Positions 1 through 6,726 are shown, numbered from the stretch's first letter. The stretch: 6,726 nucleotides of DNA from Vibrio madracius (GCA_000695745.1 ASHK01000036.1:1-6726), one strand, 5' to 3'. The notes: generated from the letters alone by a model not told the origin. Numbers and translations: made by a program.

Positions 1-1612
1 CAGGTGACTTTAGTAAACTTAAAGAGAAGATCCCTTATTTTGTGCAGTTGGGTGTTAACTATGTACACTTGATGCCTCTGTATTTAGCGCCAGAAGGGAA
101 CAGTGACGGAGGTTATGCTGTCTCTGACTATCGTAAGGTAGATCCTAAGTTAGGGACGGAAAAACAGTTAAAGTCCTTAGCTACTTGCTTTTAACGAGGC
201 GGGCATCGCATTTGTTTTAGACTTCGTTTTCAATCATACCTCTGATGAACATCTATGGGCGCAGAAAGCTCGGTCTGGCGACGAGCAATATCAAGAGTTC
301 TACTACTTCTTTGACGATAAACGCGACGTTGATGATTACAACGCCACATGCCGAGAAATTTTCCCATCGGTTAGGCGTGGCAGCTTCACTTGGCTGGAGG
401 ATGTTGAAAAATGGGTATGGACGACCTTTAACAGCTTTCAATGGGATTTAAACTACAGTAATCCGGCAGTCTTTAACGCGATTACTGATGAAATGCTGTT
501 TCTGGCCAACTTGGGGTGTGATGGCTTACGTCTCGATGCGTTGGCGTTTATATGGAAAGAGAAGGGGACTCAGTGTGAAAGCTTGCCAAAAGCGCATACT
601 TTGATTCAAGCGTTTAACCTTTGTTTACAGATCACAGCGCCAGCGGTGCTGTTTAAGAGTGAGGCCATCGTTCACCCCGATGAGGTTGCTCAATATATTG
701 ATAAAGAGGAATGTCAATTGTCCTATAACCCACTCATGATGGCGTTAATGTGGGAAAGTTTGGCAACCAGAGAAACCAAGTTACTCACGGCTTCGTTAAA
801 GAAAAGTTTTGCTATCTCACCGGATTGCAGTTGGGTGAACTACATACGTTGTCATGACGACATTGGTTGGACGTTTGATGATGCAGTAGCGAATCAAGTC
901 GGCATCAAAGGACATGACCACCGTCAGTTTCTCAATCAATTCTACACGGGTCAATTTGCGGGGTCGTTCGCCAATGGTGTGCCATTCCAAGCCAACCCAG
1001 AGACAGGAGATTGTCGAGTTTGTGGATCTTTAGCATCGCTATGCGGTTTGGAGGCGGCAATGCAATCTGGACATCAGCAAGATATTGAACTTGCAGTGAA
1101 ACGAGTGAGATTGCTAAATAGTGTCAATTTGAGCATTGGCGGTGTACCGTTAATTTATCAAGGTGATGAACTTGGGCTGTTCAATGATTATCAATACCTT
1201 AACGACCCACATAAAATGGACGATACTCGCTGGGTCAACCGTCCTGCTATTTCGGAAAAAGACGTCGCAATCGCTCATGACCAATCCGATCCGCGAGGCC
1301 GTATCCATCAACAGCTAACAGATATGATTCGACTTCGTCAGTCTTTGCCAGTGTTAGGCGTAGCGGAGACAGAAATTCTAGAGACCTACCGTCCTCATCT
1401 CTTTGCTTATGTCAGAAAATCGGCGAGTGGTGGACCGTTTATTAGTGATAGCTAATTTCAGCGAGCATCGCCAAACGATTCCAACCTCCATATGTGATGT
1501 ATTGGGTTCAAGAGAAGTGGAAGACATACTGAATGGTGAGCGTAAACCTTATCATCAGAATATTATGTTTGATGCCTACGATATTAAGTGGTTGAAGGTC
1601 ATAGAGCACTGA
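1..1612 (+). pseudogene. Amylosucrase (GH13), 5' end off window, two frameshifts
   Basis: Amylosucrase transfers glucose from sucrose onto a growing alpha-1,4-glucan and releases fructose. The reading starts in frame at position 3 with GDFSKLKEK and includes HLMPLYLAPEG and DGGYAVSDYR, which are typical of this family. Conserved GH13 regions follow: DFVFNH; GLRLDALAF with the nucleophile Asp codon at 535-537; FKSEAIVHPD with the acid/base Glu at 661-663; and RCHDDIGWTF with the transition-state Asp in the HDD at 853-861. The C-terminal beta domain ends at the TGA at 1610-1612 with YDIKWLKVIEH. The frame changes twice. One extra T in the TTTT run at 189-192 makes a TAA; removing it gives ATCFNEAGIAFVLDFVFNH. 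A second extra base lies between 1414 and 1434; removing one G at 1432-1433 gives SASGDRLLVIANFSEH. All catalytic residues survive. The family assignment is firm; whether the breaks are real or sequencing errors is open. The N-terminal part, usually over 100 residues, lies outside the window. Confidence 0.88.
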
Positions 1613-1641
1613 TTTTTCATGGCATCTATTGTTTAAGGTGA

Positions 1642-1674
1642 CTACAAGCTGTGAGCAAGCTCACGGCTTTGTAG
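1642..1674 (+). terminator. Hairpin downstream of the amylosucrase gene
   Basis: The arms CTACAAGCTGTGAGC (1642-1656) and GCTCACGGCTTTGTAG (1659-1674) pair almost fully, with one bulged base and one G-T pair around a very small loop. It starts 30 bases after the stop codon. No run of T follows directly, so it may mark the 3' end of the message or protect it rather than act as a classic intrinsic terminator. Confidence 0.45.
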
Positions 1675-1761
1675 AGAGTTTCTAGACGGGTAATCGTTGT
1701 GTTACAAACATACAGCCATCACTAGAGAACATGGATGCTGATGTCTTGATTTTTTTATTGT

Positions 1762-1812
1762 TAACTATCAATGGTTTATCGCTATCTTTCCGTAGGCTAA
1801 CGATCAACGGTT
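1762..1812. repeat. Imperfect direct repeat, 36-base period
   Basis: TAACTATCAATGGTT at 1762-1776 recurs as TAACGATCAACGGTT at 1798-1812, with 13 of 15 bases identical. The two copies lie upstream of the amylase promoter on the same helical orientation, spaced about three and a half turns apart. They could be paired protein binding sites, but no known regulator motif is recognised and chance is not excluded. Confidence 0.4.
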
Positions 1813-1874
1813 CCCAAGACCGCTAGCTCCTTTTTAGCTACGCCTAACCTCTCAACCAATAGAAAGTCGGTTTA

Positions 1875-1907
1875 GGATGAGTTGTTAATTAGTACGGGCT
1901 TTATAAT
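1875..1907 (+). promoter_or_regulatory. Probable amylase promoter with MalT-like box
   Basis: A perfect -10 hexamer TATAAT sits at 1902-1907, about 40 bases before the amylase start codon. The best -35 candidate, TTGTTA at 1882-1887, has only 14 bases of spacing, so the -35 is poor. GGATGAG at 1875-1881 matches the core of the MalT box (consensus GGGGAT/GGAGG). If transcription starts near 1914, the box centre is close to -37, the usual position for the promoter-proximal MalT site in promoters that lack a good -35. The -10 is seen directly; the MalT role is inferred. Confidence 0.45.
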
Positions 1908-1933
1908 TTTGTCCTTTAGTAGTGAACCCGATT

Positions 1934-1951
1934 AGAGGGGATGGACCAATG
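1934..1951 (+). promoter_or_regulatory. Ribosome binding site that decides the amylase start
   Basis: AGAGGGGA at 1934-1941 lies about 7 bases before the ATG at 1949-1951. This favours that ATG over the in-frame GTG at 1922, which lacks a comparable upstream site and would place the purine-rich element inside the gene. Confidence 0.65.
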
Positions 1952-3310
1952 ACAAACACAACCAACAATCAAAGCAATGTGATTTTACACGCCTTTGATT
2001 GGCCTTATGCGCTGGTGGCTGAGCGAGCAAAAGAAATCAAAGACCTTGGGTATCAGACGGTATTAGTTTCACCACCAATGAAATCATTTCGCACCGGTAA
2101 ATCGATACAGTGGTGGCAGCTTTATCAACCTCAAGACTATCGAGTTATTGATAACAAATTAGGCAATACAGAAGACTTTAAAGCAATGATGCTGGCACTA
2201 AACGACGTAGGCGTCTGGGTCTATATCGACGTGGTGTTTAATCATATGGCCAATGAATCGGCTGCTAGGCTCGATTTACAATATCCGAGTAAGCGTGACA
2301 TGCAATGTTACGCTAAGCATCGTGCCTACTTTGAACAACAAAAACTTTTCGGTGACTTGGACAAGCCACTATTTGCAGAGCAGGATTTTGTTGAGGCATT
2401 TGGGATAGAGAATTGGAAAGATCGCTGGGAAGTGCAAAACGGGCGACTAACGGGAGGCCCGCTCGATCCGGGTTTACCAACGTTGCGAACCAGTTCCCAT
2501 GTTATCCAGCAGCAACAAGCTTATCTGCTTGCTATGAAAGACTTAGGAGTCCGTGGCTTTCGGATAGATGCAGCTAAACACCTAACGATTGAGCATATAA
2601 AACAAGTGTTTACTGAGGAAATCACGCGAGATATGCACGTTTTTGGTGAAATTATCACTGATGGCGGGGCCACGGAGGAAGAGTATGAGCTTTTCTTGCA
2701 ACCTTATCTGAAAGAAACTCGCCTAGCAGCCTATGATTTCCCGCTGTTTAAAACCATATATGACGCACTCGAAGCTCAAAATGGGAGTTTGACGGCATTA
2801 ATTGATCCATATTGCTTCGGACAAGCATTAACGAACGAGCGCTCGATAACGTTCGCAGTAACGCACGATATTCCAAATAATGATGTGTTTCGCAACCTTG
2901 TTATGAGTGAAACTAACGAATGGCTGGCAACGGTGTACATCCTAACCCGTGATGGTGGAGTCCCTCTTATTTACTCGGATCTTGACCCTAGTGGTATTAC
3001 CAATGCCAAAGGAGAGCCAAGATGGGTCGAGGGTTGGAGAGATTCAAAATTGTCGCAAGCGATACATTTTAGTCACTCAGTTCATGGTGAAGTATTCAAA
3101 TTGCAAGAAGCGAATGACGATTTGTTAGTATTCAAACGTGGTGAAAAAGGCATCGTACTAATCAACAAGTCAACCCGTAGTAAGTCGGTCTTGCTTGATC
3201 TTGAGGGTCAATTTGATTCCGTTCTGACTGATCAATCAGTAAAAGGTAAGCAAGCTTCAGTTATTGTGCAAGCAGGAGCGGTAGAGCTGTTATTGAGAAC
3301 AAACCGTTAA
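1949..3310 (+). CDS. Alpha-amylase family glycoside hydrolase (GH13)
   Basis: This 453-residue enzyme is expected to hydrolyse alpha-1,4 links in starch- or glycogen-type glucans. The (beta/alpha)8 barrel begins almost at once (VILHAFDWPYA from residue 11). The four GH13 signatures are in order: DVVFNH at 94-99; GFRIDAAKH with nucleophile Asp207; FGEII with acid/base Glu234; and FAVTHDIPNND with stabilising Asp307. A small C-terminal beta domain follows (VFKRGEKGIVLINKS to VELLLRTN). The catalytic set is complete and the frame is clean. HAFDWPY and WWQLYQPQDYRVID recall the Aeromonas/Xanthomonas type of bacterial amylase, possibly subfamily GH13_27; this is from memory and less certain. No signal peptide is seen at the chosen start, so the enzyme may act in the cytoplasm, unlike secreted relatives. 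Its neighbour, the amylosucrase, makes the kind of polymer that this enzyme can break. Exact product specificity cannot be read from the sequence. Confidence 0.88.
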   Translation: MTNTTNNQSNVILHAFDWPYALVAERAKEIKDLGYQTVLVSPPMKSFRTGKSIQWWQLYQPQDYRVIDNKLGNTEDFKAMMLALNDVGVWVYIDVVFNHMANESAARLDLQYPSKRDMQCYAKHRAYFEQQKLFGDLDKPLFAEQDFVEAFGIENWKDRWEVQNGRLTGGPLDPGLPTLRTSSHVIQQQQAYLLAMKDLGVRGFRIDAAKHLTIEHIKQVFTEEITRDMHVFGEIITDGGATEEEYELFLQPYLKETRLAAYDFPLFKTIYDALEAQNGSLTALIDPYCFGQALTNERSITFAVTHDIPNNDVFRNLVMSETNEWLATVYILTRDGGVPLIYSDLDPSGITNAKGEPRWVEGWRDSKLSQAIHFSHSVHGEVFKLQEANDDLLVFKRGEKGIVLINKSTRSKSVLLDLEGQFDSVLTDQSVKGKQASVIVQAGAVELLLRTNR

Positions 3311-3321
3311 ACGCTGAAGGA

Positions 3322-3350
3322 CTAGCCCGGCGTTATTTACGCAGGGCTAG
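3322..3350. terminator. Hairpin between convergent amylase and elbB
   Basis: CTAGCCC (3322-3328) pairs perfectly with GGGCTAG (3344-3350). Inside it, GCGT pairs with ACGC around a TATTT loop, separated from the outer stem by one G/A mismatch. It starts 11 bases after the amylase stop and ends 8 bases from the elbB stop, the usual place for a shared two-way terminator. Neither side has a clear T run, so termination efficiency is uncertain. Confidence 0.6.
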
Positions 3351-3358
3351 CTCATGGG

Positions 3359-4009
3359 TTAAGCGAGAGAAACCAGTTTATTGACGAGTTTTTCGATGCC
3401 GCTGTTTGCTTGTGAAATTGTCGAGGCGAGCATATACGCTGGCGTTGATAGCACATTGTGCTTTTCGTCGTAGACGATTTCGTCTACTGGGCAATCGATA
3501 TGTTCGCCGCCAAGCGCATTAAAGCCGGATGCTGTGTCGGCATCTGTGCCAATTGTGCCTTTGACTGCTTCGGGGTAAATCAAAGGAATGATAGTGGGTG
3601 CGATACATAAATAACCGGCGGGTTTCCCTGCTTCAGCGAAGGCTCGGCATGCCGCGGCAACATGAGTGTTGATAGAGCATTGCGCACCATTAATCGCGAA
3701 GTCGGTAAGGTTTTTAGCTGCGCCAAATCCTCCTGGCAGCAATAATGCATCGAAGTCATTCACATCAAGCTTTTCGACATCTTCAATATTGCCTCTAGCA
3801 ATACGTGCTGATTCAACGAGAACATTACGGCTCTCATTCGTCACCTCACCAGTTAAGTGGTTAATAACGTGTAATTGTTCAACGTTGGGAGCAAAACAGT
3901 GCCAAGTGGCATGAGCTTTTTCAATGGCGTGCAAGGCAAGCACCGATTCGTGTATTTCCGCACCGTCGAATACACCTGAACCACTCAGAATAACCGCTAT
4001 CTTCTTCAT
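3359..4009 (-). CDS. elbB: ElbB, DJ-1/PfpI-family glyoxalase-like protein
   Basis: The 216-residue product matches E. coli ElbB in length and layout. ElbB is a DJ-1/PfpI-superfamily protein first named for raising lycopene yield and later linked with glyoxalase activity. Visible landmarks are the N-terminal MKKIAVILSGSGVFDGAEIHE with the conserved Glu at 18, VINHLTGE near 49-56, the glycine-rich LLLPGGFGAAKNL, the nucleophile elbow YLCIAPT with Cys135, and the C-terminal STPAYMLA and SGIEKLV. The ATG at 4009 is chosen over the GTG at 4018. The AGGAG at 4025-4021 lies 11 bases from the ATG but only 2 from the GTG, and MKK is the usual family start. The frame is intact. It converges with the amylase and is separated from the upstream minus-strand operon by a terminator, so it is probably transcribed alone. 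The physiological role is not settled even in E. coli. Confidence 0.93.
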   Translation of the reverse strand: MKKIAVILSGSGVFDGAEIHESVLALHAIEKAHATWHCFAPNVEQLHVINHLTGEVTNESRNVLVESARIARGNIEDVEKLDVNDFDALLLPGGFGAAKNLTDFAINGAQCSINTHVAAACRAFAEAGKPAGYLCIAPTIIPLIYPEAVKGTIGTDADTASGFNALGGEHIDCPVDEIVYDEKHNVLSTPAYMLASTISQANSGIEKLVNKLVSLA

Positions 4010-4020
4010 GTTAATCACTT

Positions 4021-4072
4021 CTCCTAGTTGTCATGACTCTATGACTTTAGGACAAAATGAGACACGTTGTCT
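4021..4072 (-). promoter_or_regulatory. elbB upstream region with two small palindromes
   Basis: Upstream of elbB, AGACA (4060-4064) and TGTCT (4068-4072) form an inverted repeat around CGT, and GTCAT (4030-4034) mirrors ATGAC (4041-4045). The first sits about 50 bases before the start codon, where an operator could lie. A weak promoter reading on the minus strand is CAGACA, 18 bases, TAAAGT. No known regulator is assigned; short palindromes like these can arise by chance. Confidence 0.3.
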
Positions 4073-4113
4073 GCTTGTAATCCCACAAAAAAATCAGTTA
4101 TTTTTAGTCCGAG

Positions 4114-4139
4114 AAAACACCACCTACTTTGAGGTGGTG
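4114..4139 (-). terminator. Intrinsic terminator of the DUF3302-HlyD operon
   Basis: Read on the minus strand, CACCACCT (4139-4132) and AGGTGGTG (4125-4118) form a perfect 8-base-pair stem with a 6-base loop, followed by TTTTC. It lies about 58 bases past the stop of the HlyD-type gene and upstream of elbB. It therefore fits the end of that operon and separates the two transcripts. Confidence 0.7.
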
Positions 4140-4158
4140 AGTAGAGCCTGTACAGAAG

Positions 4159-4189
4159 TGTCGATGGTGCGATTTTGCCGCCATCGACA
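4159..4189. other. Second hairpin after the HlyD-type gene
   Basis: TGTCGATGG (4159-4167) pairs perfectly with CCATCGACA (4181-4189) over nine base pairs around a 13-base interval. It begins 8 bases after the HlyD-type stop on the minus strand. There is no T run beyond it, so it may stabilise the 3' end or work together with the terminator that follows. Confidence 0.45.
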
Positions 4190-4196
4190 TATCGGT

Positions 4197-5421
4197 TTAG
4201 ATTGAGTAAAAGAAATACAATTGTGATTTCATTCTTAAAATGATGCCTCGAATGACGTCTAAGAATGCGAGAAAGCCTACGGGCTTTTCACCACTAACCC
4301 AAGCCAACCCCACCGCACCAACCGGAATATCATAACCATCAGTCTCTTGTATTTTAAGACGAACAAAATGATGCTTGTTGTTGAGGTTCTTTCCTGTTGT
4401 TGTGCGCACAGATTGATCCATGGCGAGCAGTGTCCCTTGAGATTCGCCGGTTGCCTCGACAATACCTTCTACTTCGGCAGCAAAGACATGTCCCGGATAC
4501 ACAGAGGTTGAAAACTCTGCGGGTTGACCTGCTTTAATATTGCGAATAGCTTGATGATTGACTCGCATCAGGACATATTTCTCATTCGTGTACATTTGCA
4601 ACCTAGGCACTCGAGATAATAGCTGTCCTTCACGAAGAATGAAGTTGGTGACAAAGCCATCACTGGGGGCATACACTTTAGTGCTATCGAGGTCCCACTT
4701 TGCTCTTTCTAGAGATTGTACTGCGTTTCTAAGATCATTCTTCCTGCTGTCGACGGTCAGTTCGGACTTGTTAATTGATAGTAGCGCTTTGTTTGCGTCC
4801 ACACGTCGCTTATCAAGCTGAGCCTCTGTGGTTTTTACCTTGTGTTTGGCGACTTCCACGGCACTTACTTGCTTGTCGATATCGCTTTCTGTAATGGTGT
4901 TTCTCACCGCCGCGTTTTGCTCTTGAAAGCGTTTTTAGCATCTTACGTTGCAGCGCATAATCTACTTGAGCAGAGCGAAGCTGACTTTCTGTTGTTTCTA
5001 CACTTTTCTGTGCTGAAAGGTAGGTAGATTTAGAGATCTCAACGTCCTGTATCGCACTGTGGAGTGCCACTTGCGCTGCATCGCGTTGTATCGCAGCTTG
5101 GTCCAATGCTATCTGATAAGGTTTAGGGTCAATTTCATAGATTAGTTGACCTTTTTCTATTTGTTGATTCGGCTTGATGTGAAGCTTGATCACCTTACCC
5201 GTGACATTGGAGGAGTCTGGGCGAAGTTGAATATGTGGCGCTTGCACCAGAGAACCGCCAGACAGATCCATTGGGGTATAATTGATTAAGCCAACCCAGA
5301 CAAACATTAGCCAACCTACACCACCGATATAGGCGAACCCTTTGGAAAACTTGTTCCATGGCATACCGATTAATCGGAGCAAATAAATAAACAGAGCCCA
5401 AACAGCTAAGCCTTCTAACAT
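4197..5421 (-). pseudogene. HlyD/YiaV-like membrane fusion protein, one frameshift
   Basis: Restored, this is a protein of about 407 residues of the HlyD/EmrA periplasmic adaptor family. Such proteins sit in the inner membrane and link it to export across the envelope. Two hydrophobic N-terminal stretches (about residues 3-19 and 29-47) are followed by a lipoyl-like hairpin half (VTGKVIKLHIKPN to YEIDPKPYQ), a long coiled-coil region with many Gln, Lys and Glu, the second lipoyl half (APSDGFVTNFILREGQ) and a C-terminal beta-barrel part. The last residues (DVIRGIILRMKSQLYFFYSI) resemble the E. coli YiaV end. The frame breaks in the five-T run at 4932-4936 (five A on the coding strand). With one base fewer it reads KMLKRFQEQNAAVRNTITESDID without a stop. 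The start ATG at 5421 has GGAG 8 bases upstream and overlaps the stop of the restored DUF3302 gene, so the two were probably translated together. The substrate is unknown. Confidence 0.82.
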
Positions 5422-5734
5422 GAAGTGTTCTCCGTTTTGTTTTTATCACCATGCCAAATATCTCTCAGTCGAATGATCGCTTTTTCCATATCAACGAAGG
5501 CAATAATGACCGCTAGCACCCATACCCAATGCCAGATAAAACTATCCAAGTGAGTGCGGTGATCAGTCCCAACTGGTGATGGTCTTTACTATGTGCTTTG
5601 TTGATGGGGAGTTCGTGAATACGCCAAAATCCATAGACAGCAGCAACGACGCTAGCCACTAATACGATCCCAGACACCACGTGCAAGGCGGTGTCAGCGC
5701 TCGTTCCAACGAAAGGAACACTCAGTAGGCTCAT
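5415..5734 (-). pseudogene. DUF3302 (YiaW-like) small membrane protein, one frameshift
   Basis: As given, the frame from the ATG at 5734 stops after 73 residues at a TAG near 5513. Adding one base in the four-A run at 5538-5541 (four T on the coding strand) gives a 106-residue protein, close to the 107 of E. coli YiaW. It continues FIWHWVWVLAVIIAFVDMEKA and ends at the TAG at 5417-5415. Two membrane segments are visible, about residues 16-37 and 54-81, joined by a charged loop (RIHELPINKAHSKDHH). The restored stop overlaps the HlyD-type start by 7 bases, the same order and tight coupling as yiaW-yiaV. An AAGG lies about 7 bases before the ATG. DUF3302 has no established biochemical function; pairing with an HlyD-type protein suggests a membrane partner. 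The family call is good but rests partly on the restored frame. Confidence 0.7.
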
Positions 5735-5859
5735 TGATATACCTTATTCAATTTAGAAGAGACGAGAGTCTATTCGACATAGAAATAAACATTTACAAAA
5801 TGATAGATTTCATCAAGAATCAACATGTTTTGAGGCAATTAGTATCATCAGGTGATGTT
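5735..5859. promoter_or_regulatory. Divergent intergenic region, DUF3302 operon and AraC-type gene
   Basis: About 125 AT-rich bases separate the two divergent starts. This layout usually carries both promoters and the operator of the regulator. No promoter stands out as near consensus. AGAC-GAGA-GTCT around 5759-5771 is a small inverted repeat. A TTG at 5734 and an ATG at 5800 would extend the regulator upstream into this stretch, but neither has a good ribosome binding site. Confidence 0.4.
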
Positions 5860-6681
5860 ATGTTTGAAAATGTACACTTTGTAAGAGCGATGGGCATCGC
5901 AGGTCTAGTTGCCAATCTTCATAGTACCTACGGGGTAAAACCTGAGGAGCTGGGTATTCCTGCTAAAGCACTAGAATTTCCGATGACCTTAATCCCGGTC
6001 TCAGTGCTAAATCAGTTTTATGAGAACATTGAATTAGTCACTGGCGATTCTGATGCCGTGCTAAACCTAGTTAGTCAAATGTCGATTGATCGATTGGGTT
6101 CAATGAGTCGATGGTTTTTCTCAGGGCATGATCTTGCCTCAACGATTCGTCGCATCAATTTTGGTATCACATGTATTCAGTCGGGCGCTTTTCTCAGTGG
6201 TGAGGTTGTAGGGCCTATCGTTAAATGGACGTATTACAACAACTCAATTTCTGCTGCTGCGAAAGCAGACGATGGTGTTCGAGTTGCGAATTTCATGTGT
6301 AACGTGTTGAAGCGTTATCTAGGTGACGAGTTTGTGCCAGATCGGGTATGCCTCCCAGGAACTAAGGTCAACAGAGATAAATATGAATCCTACTTCGGTT
6401 GCCCGATTGAGTGGGGCCATAACCAAACCGAGGTCTGGCTGCCGAATAAGCTTCGTTTGCAAGGGAACAACATTCCTTCTTTAGCGGCAGAAAAGCTCTC
6501 TATGAGCTTTGCTGACCTTGATCATTATCTGAATATGCCTGATTCTCAAGATCACATGAAAGTGTTGTACGAGGTGGTCAATTATTCGCGTCACTTTGGT
6601 ATCCCGACGTTAGCGAAAGTGTCAGAACTGTTAGGCTTGTCGGAGCAGCAACTGCAGAGACGGTTGCAGGCATCTGACTGA
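5860..6681 (+). CDS. AraC-family transcriptional regulator, C-terminus disrupted
   Basis: The product has the long N-terminal domain of the Arabinose_bd type (starting NVHFVRAMGIAGLVANL) and, at about residues 249-269, the first helix-turn-helix of an AraC domain (PTLAKVSELLGLSEQQLQRRL). It then stops at a TGA at 6679-6681 after 273 residues, so the second helix-turn-helix is missing. Another frame continues without a stop to the window edge as DLSSIVGFVLSGEAV, which looks like the rest of an AraC domain. A tandem CTGA at 6674-6681 may mark the break. The ATG at 5860 is chosen because homologues start near NVHFVRA and AGGTGA lies 4 bases upstream, although that spacing is short. ATG 5800 and TTG 5734 are alternatives. 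Divergence from the DUF3302-HlyD operon suggests it controls that operon. Without the second DNA-binding half it probably does not function as written. The inducer is unknown. Confidence 0.78.
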   Translation: MFENVHFVRAMGIAGLVANLHSTYGVKPEELGIPAKALEFPMTLIPVSVLNQFYENIELVTGDSDAVLNLVSQMSIDRLGSMSRWFFSGHDLASTIRRINFGITCIQSGAFLSGEVVGPIVKWTYYNNSISAAAKADDGVRVANFMCNVLKRYLGDEFVPDRVCLPGTKVNRDKYESYFGCPIEWGHNQTEVWLPNKLRLQGNNIPSLAAEKLSMSFADLDHYLNMPDSQDHMKVLYEVVNYSRHFGIPTLAKVSELLGLSEQQLQRRLQASD

Positions 6682-6726
6682 TTTATCGTCAATAGTTGGG
6701 TTTGTTTTATCTGGAGAGGCTGTCAA

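Larger units (their letters stand above)
1613..1948. other. Intergenic region between the two GH13 genes
   Basis: This 336-base stretch has no convincing coding frame. Reading left to right it holds a hairpin just after the amylosucrase stop, a T-rich stretch near 1749-1756, an imperfect direct repeat with a 36-base period, a short inverted pair (CCTAACC at 1843-1849 and GGTTTAGG at 1869-1876), a probable promoter and the amylase ribosome binding site. A gap of this size with its own promoter suggests that the amylase is transcribed separately from the amylosucrase. Confidence 0.7.

Noticed and set aside
189..195. Programmed ribosomal frameshift in the amylosucrase
   Set aside because: No known slippery site with a stimulating structure is seen, amylosucrases are not known to use one, and several other genes here show the same kind of break.
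245..451. Open frames on both strands within the amylosucrase region
   Set aside because: The frame from 193 onward in the amylosucrase reading gives continuous family sequence across this stretch; the others are shadows.
1820..1840. TAGCT/AGCTA with T run as a terminator
   Set aside because: The stem is only five pairs and the T run is in the loop rather than after the stem.
1937..1944. GGGGATGG as a second MalT box
   Set aside because: It lies downstream of the -10 box and is better explained as part of the ribosome binding site.
1922..1948. Upstream GTG start for the amylase
   Set aside because: The purine-rich ribosome binding element at 1934-1941 lies inside this extension and suits the ATG at 1949; the extra nine residues have no family match.
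1941..1952. Tiny ATG-GAC-CAA-TGA frame overlapping the amylase start
   Set aside because: Its ATG touches the ribosome binding element with no spacing, so it is unlikely to be translated.
3666..4205. Open frames on the plus strand opposite elbB
   Set aside because: They are antisense to a clearly recognised gene and show no family features.
5734..5859. TTG (5734) or ATG (5800) start for the AraC-type gene
   Set aside because: Neither has a good ribosome binding site, and the added residues precede the usual family start near NVHFVRA; ATG 5800 is not fully excluded.

Overview
The window looks like chromosomal DNA of a gammaproteobacterium, most likely a Vibrio or close relative. This is inferred from the ElbB-type protein, the DUF3302/HlyD gene pair resembling enterobacterial YiaW/YiaV, and the moderate base composition. 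No RNA genes, insertion sequences, phage genes or CRISPR repeats are visible.

Layout: (1) Positions 1-1612, plus strand, hold the C-terminal three quarters or so of an amylosucrase (GH13). Its start lies off the left edge, and the frame is broken by two single-base shifts. (2) Positions 1613-1948 are non-coding, with a hairpin after the amylosucrase, an imperfect direct repeat, and a promoter with a TATAAT -10 box and a MalT-like box. (3) Positions 1949-3310 hold an intact second GH13 enzyme, an alpha-amylase without a signal peptide. (4) A strong hairpin at 3322-3350 separates it from the convergent elbB (3359-4009, minus), an intact DJ-1/PfpI-family gene. (5) Positions 4010-4196 hold the elbB upstream region and the intrinsic terminator of the next minus-strand operon. 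(6) That operon runs from 5734 down to 4197: a small DUF3302 membrane protein overlapping a HlyD/YiaV-like membrane fusion protein. Each is broken by one single-base shift. (7) An AraC-family regulator is divergently transcribed from about 5860. Its frame ends in the middle of the DNA-binding domain, and a different frame continues to the window edge.

How the parts may work together: amylosucrase turns sucrose into alpha-1,4-glucan plus fructose, and an amylase next door can break alpha-1,4-glucan down, so the left half looks like a small alpha-glucan module. The MalT-like box suggests that maltodextrin control is possible for the amylase. The right half looks like a two-gene inner-membrane export or envelope module with its own divergent regulator. 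elbB appears to be an unrelated housekeeping gene between them.

The most notable feature is the number of broken frames: five disruptions in four of the six genes, while the amylase and elbB are clean. At least three fall in runs of four or five identical bases, which fits sequencing error at homopolymers as well as genuine decay. I did not find convincing evidence of an undescribed system.
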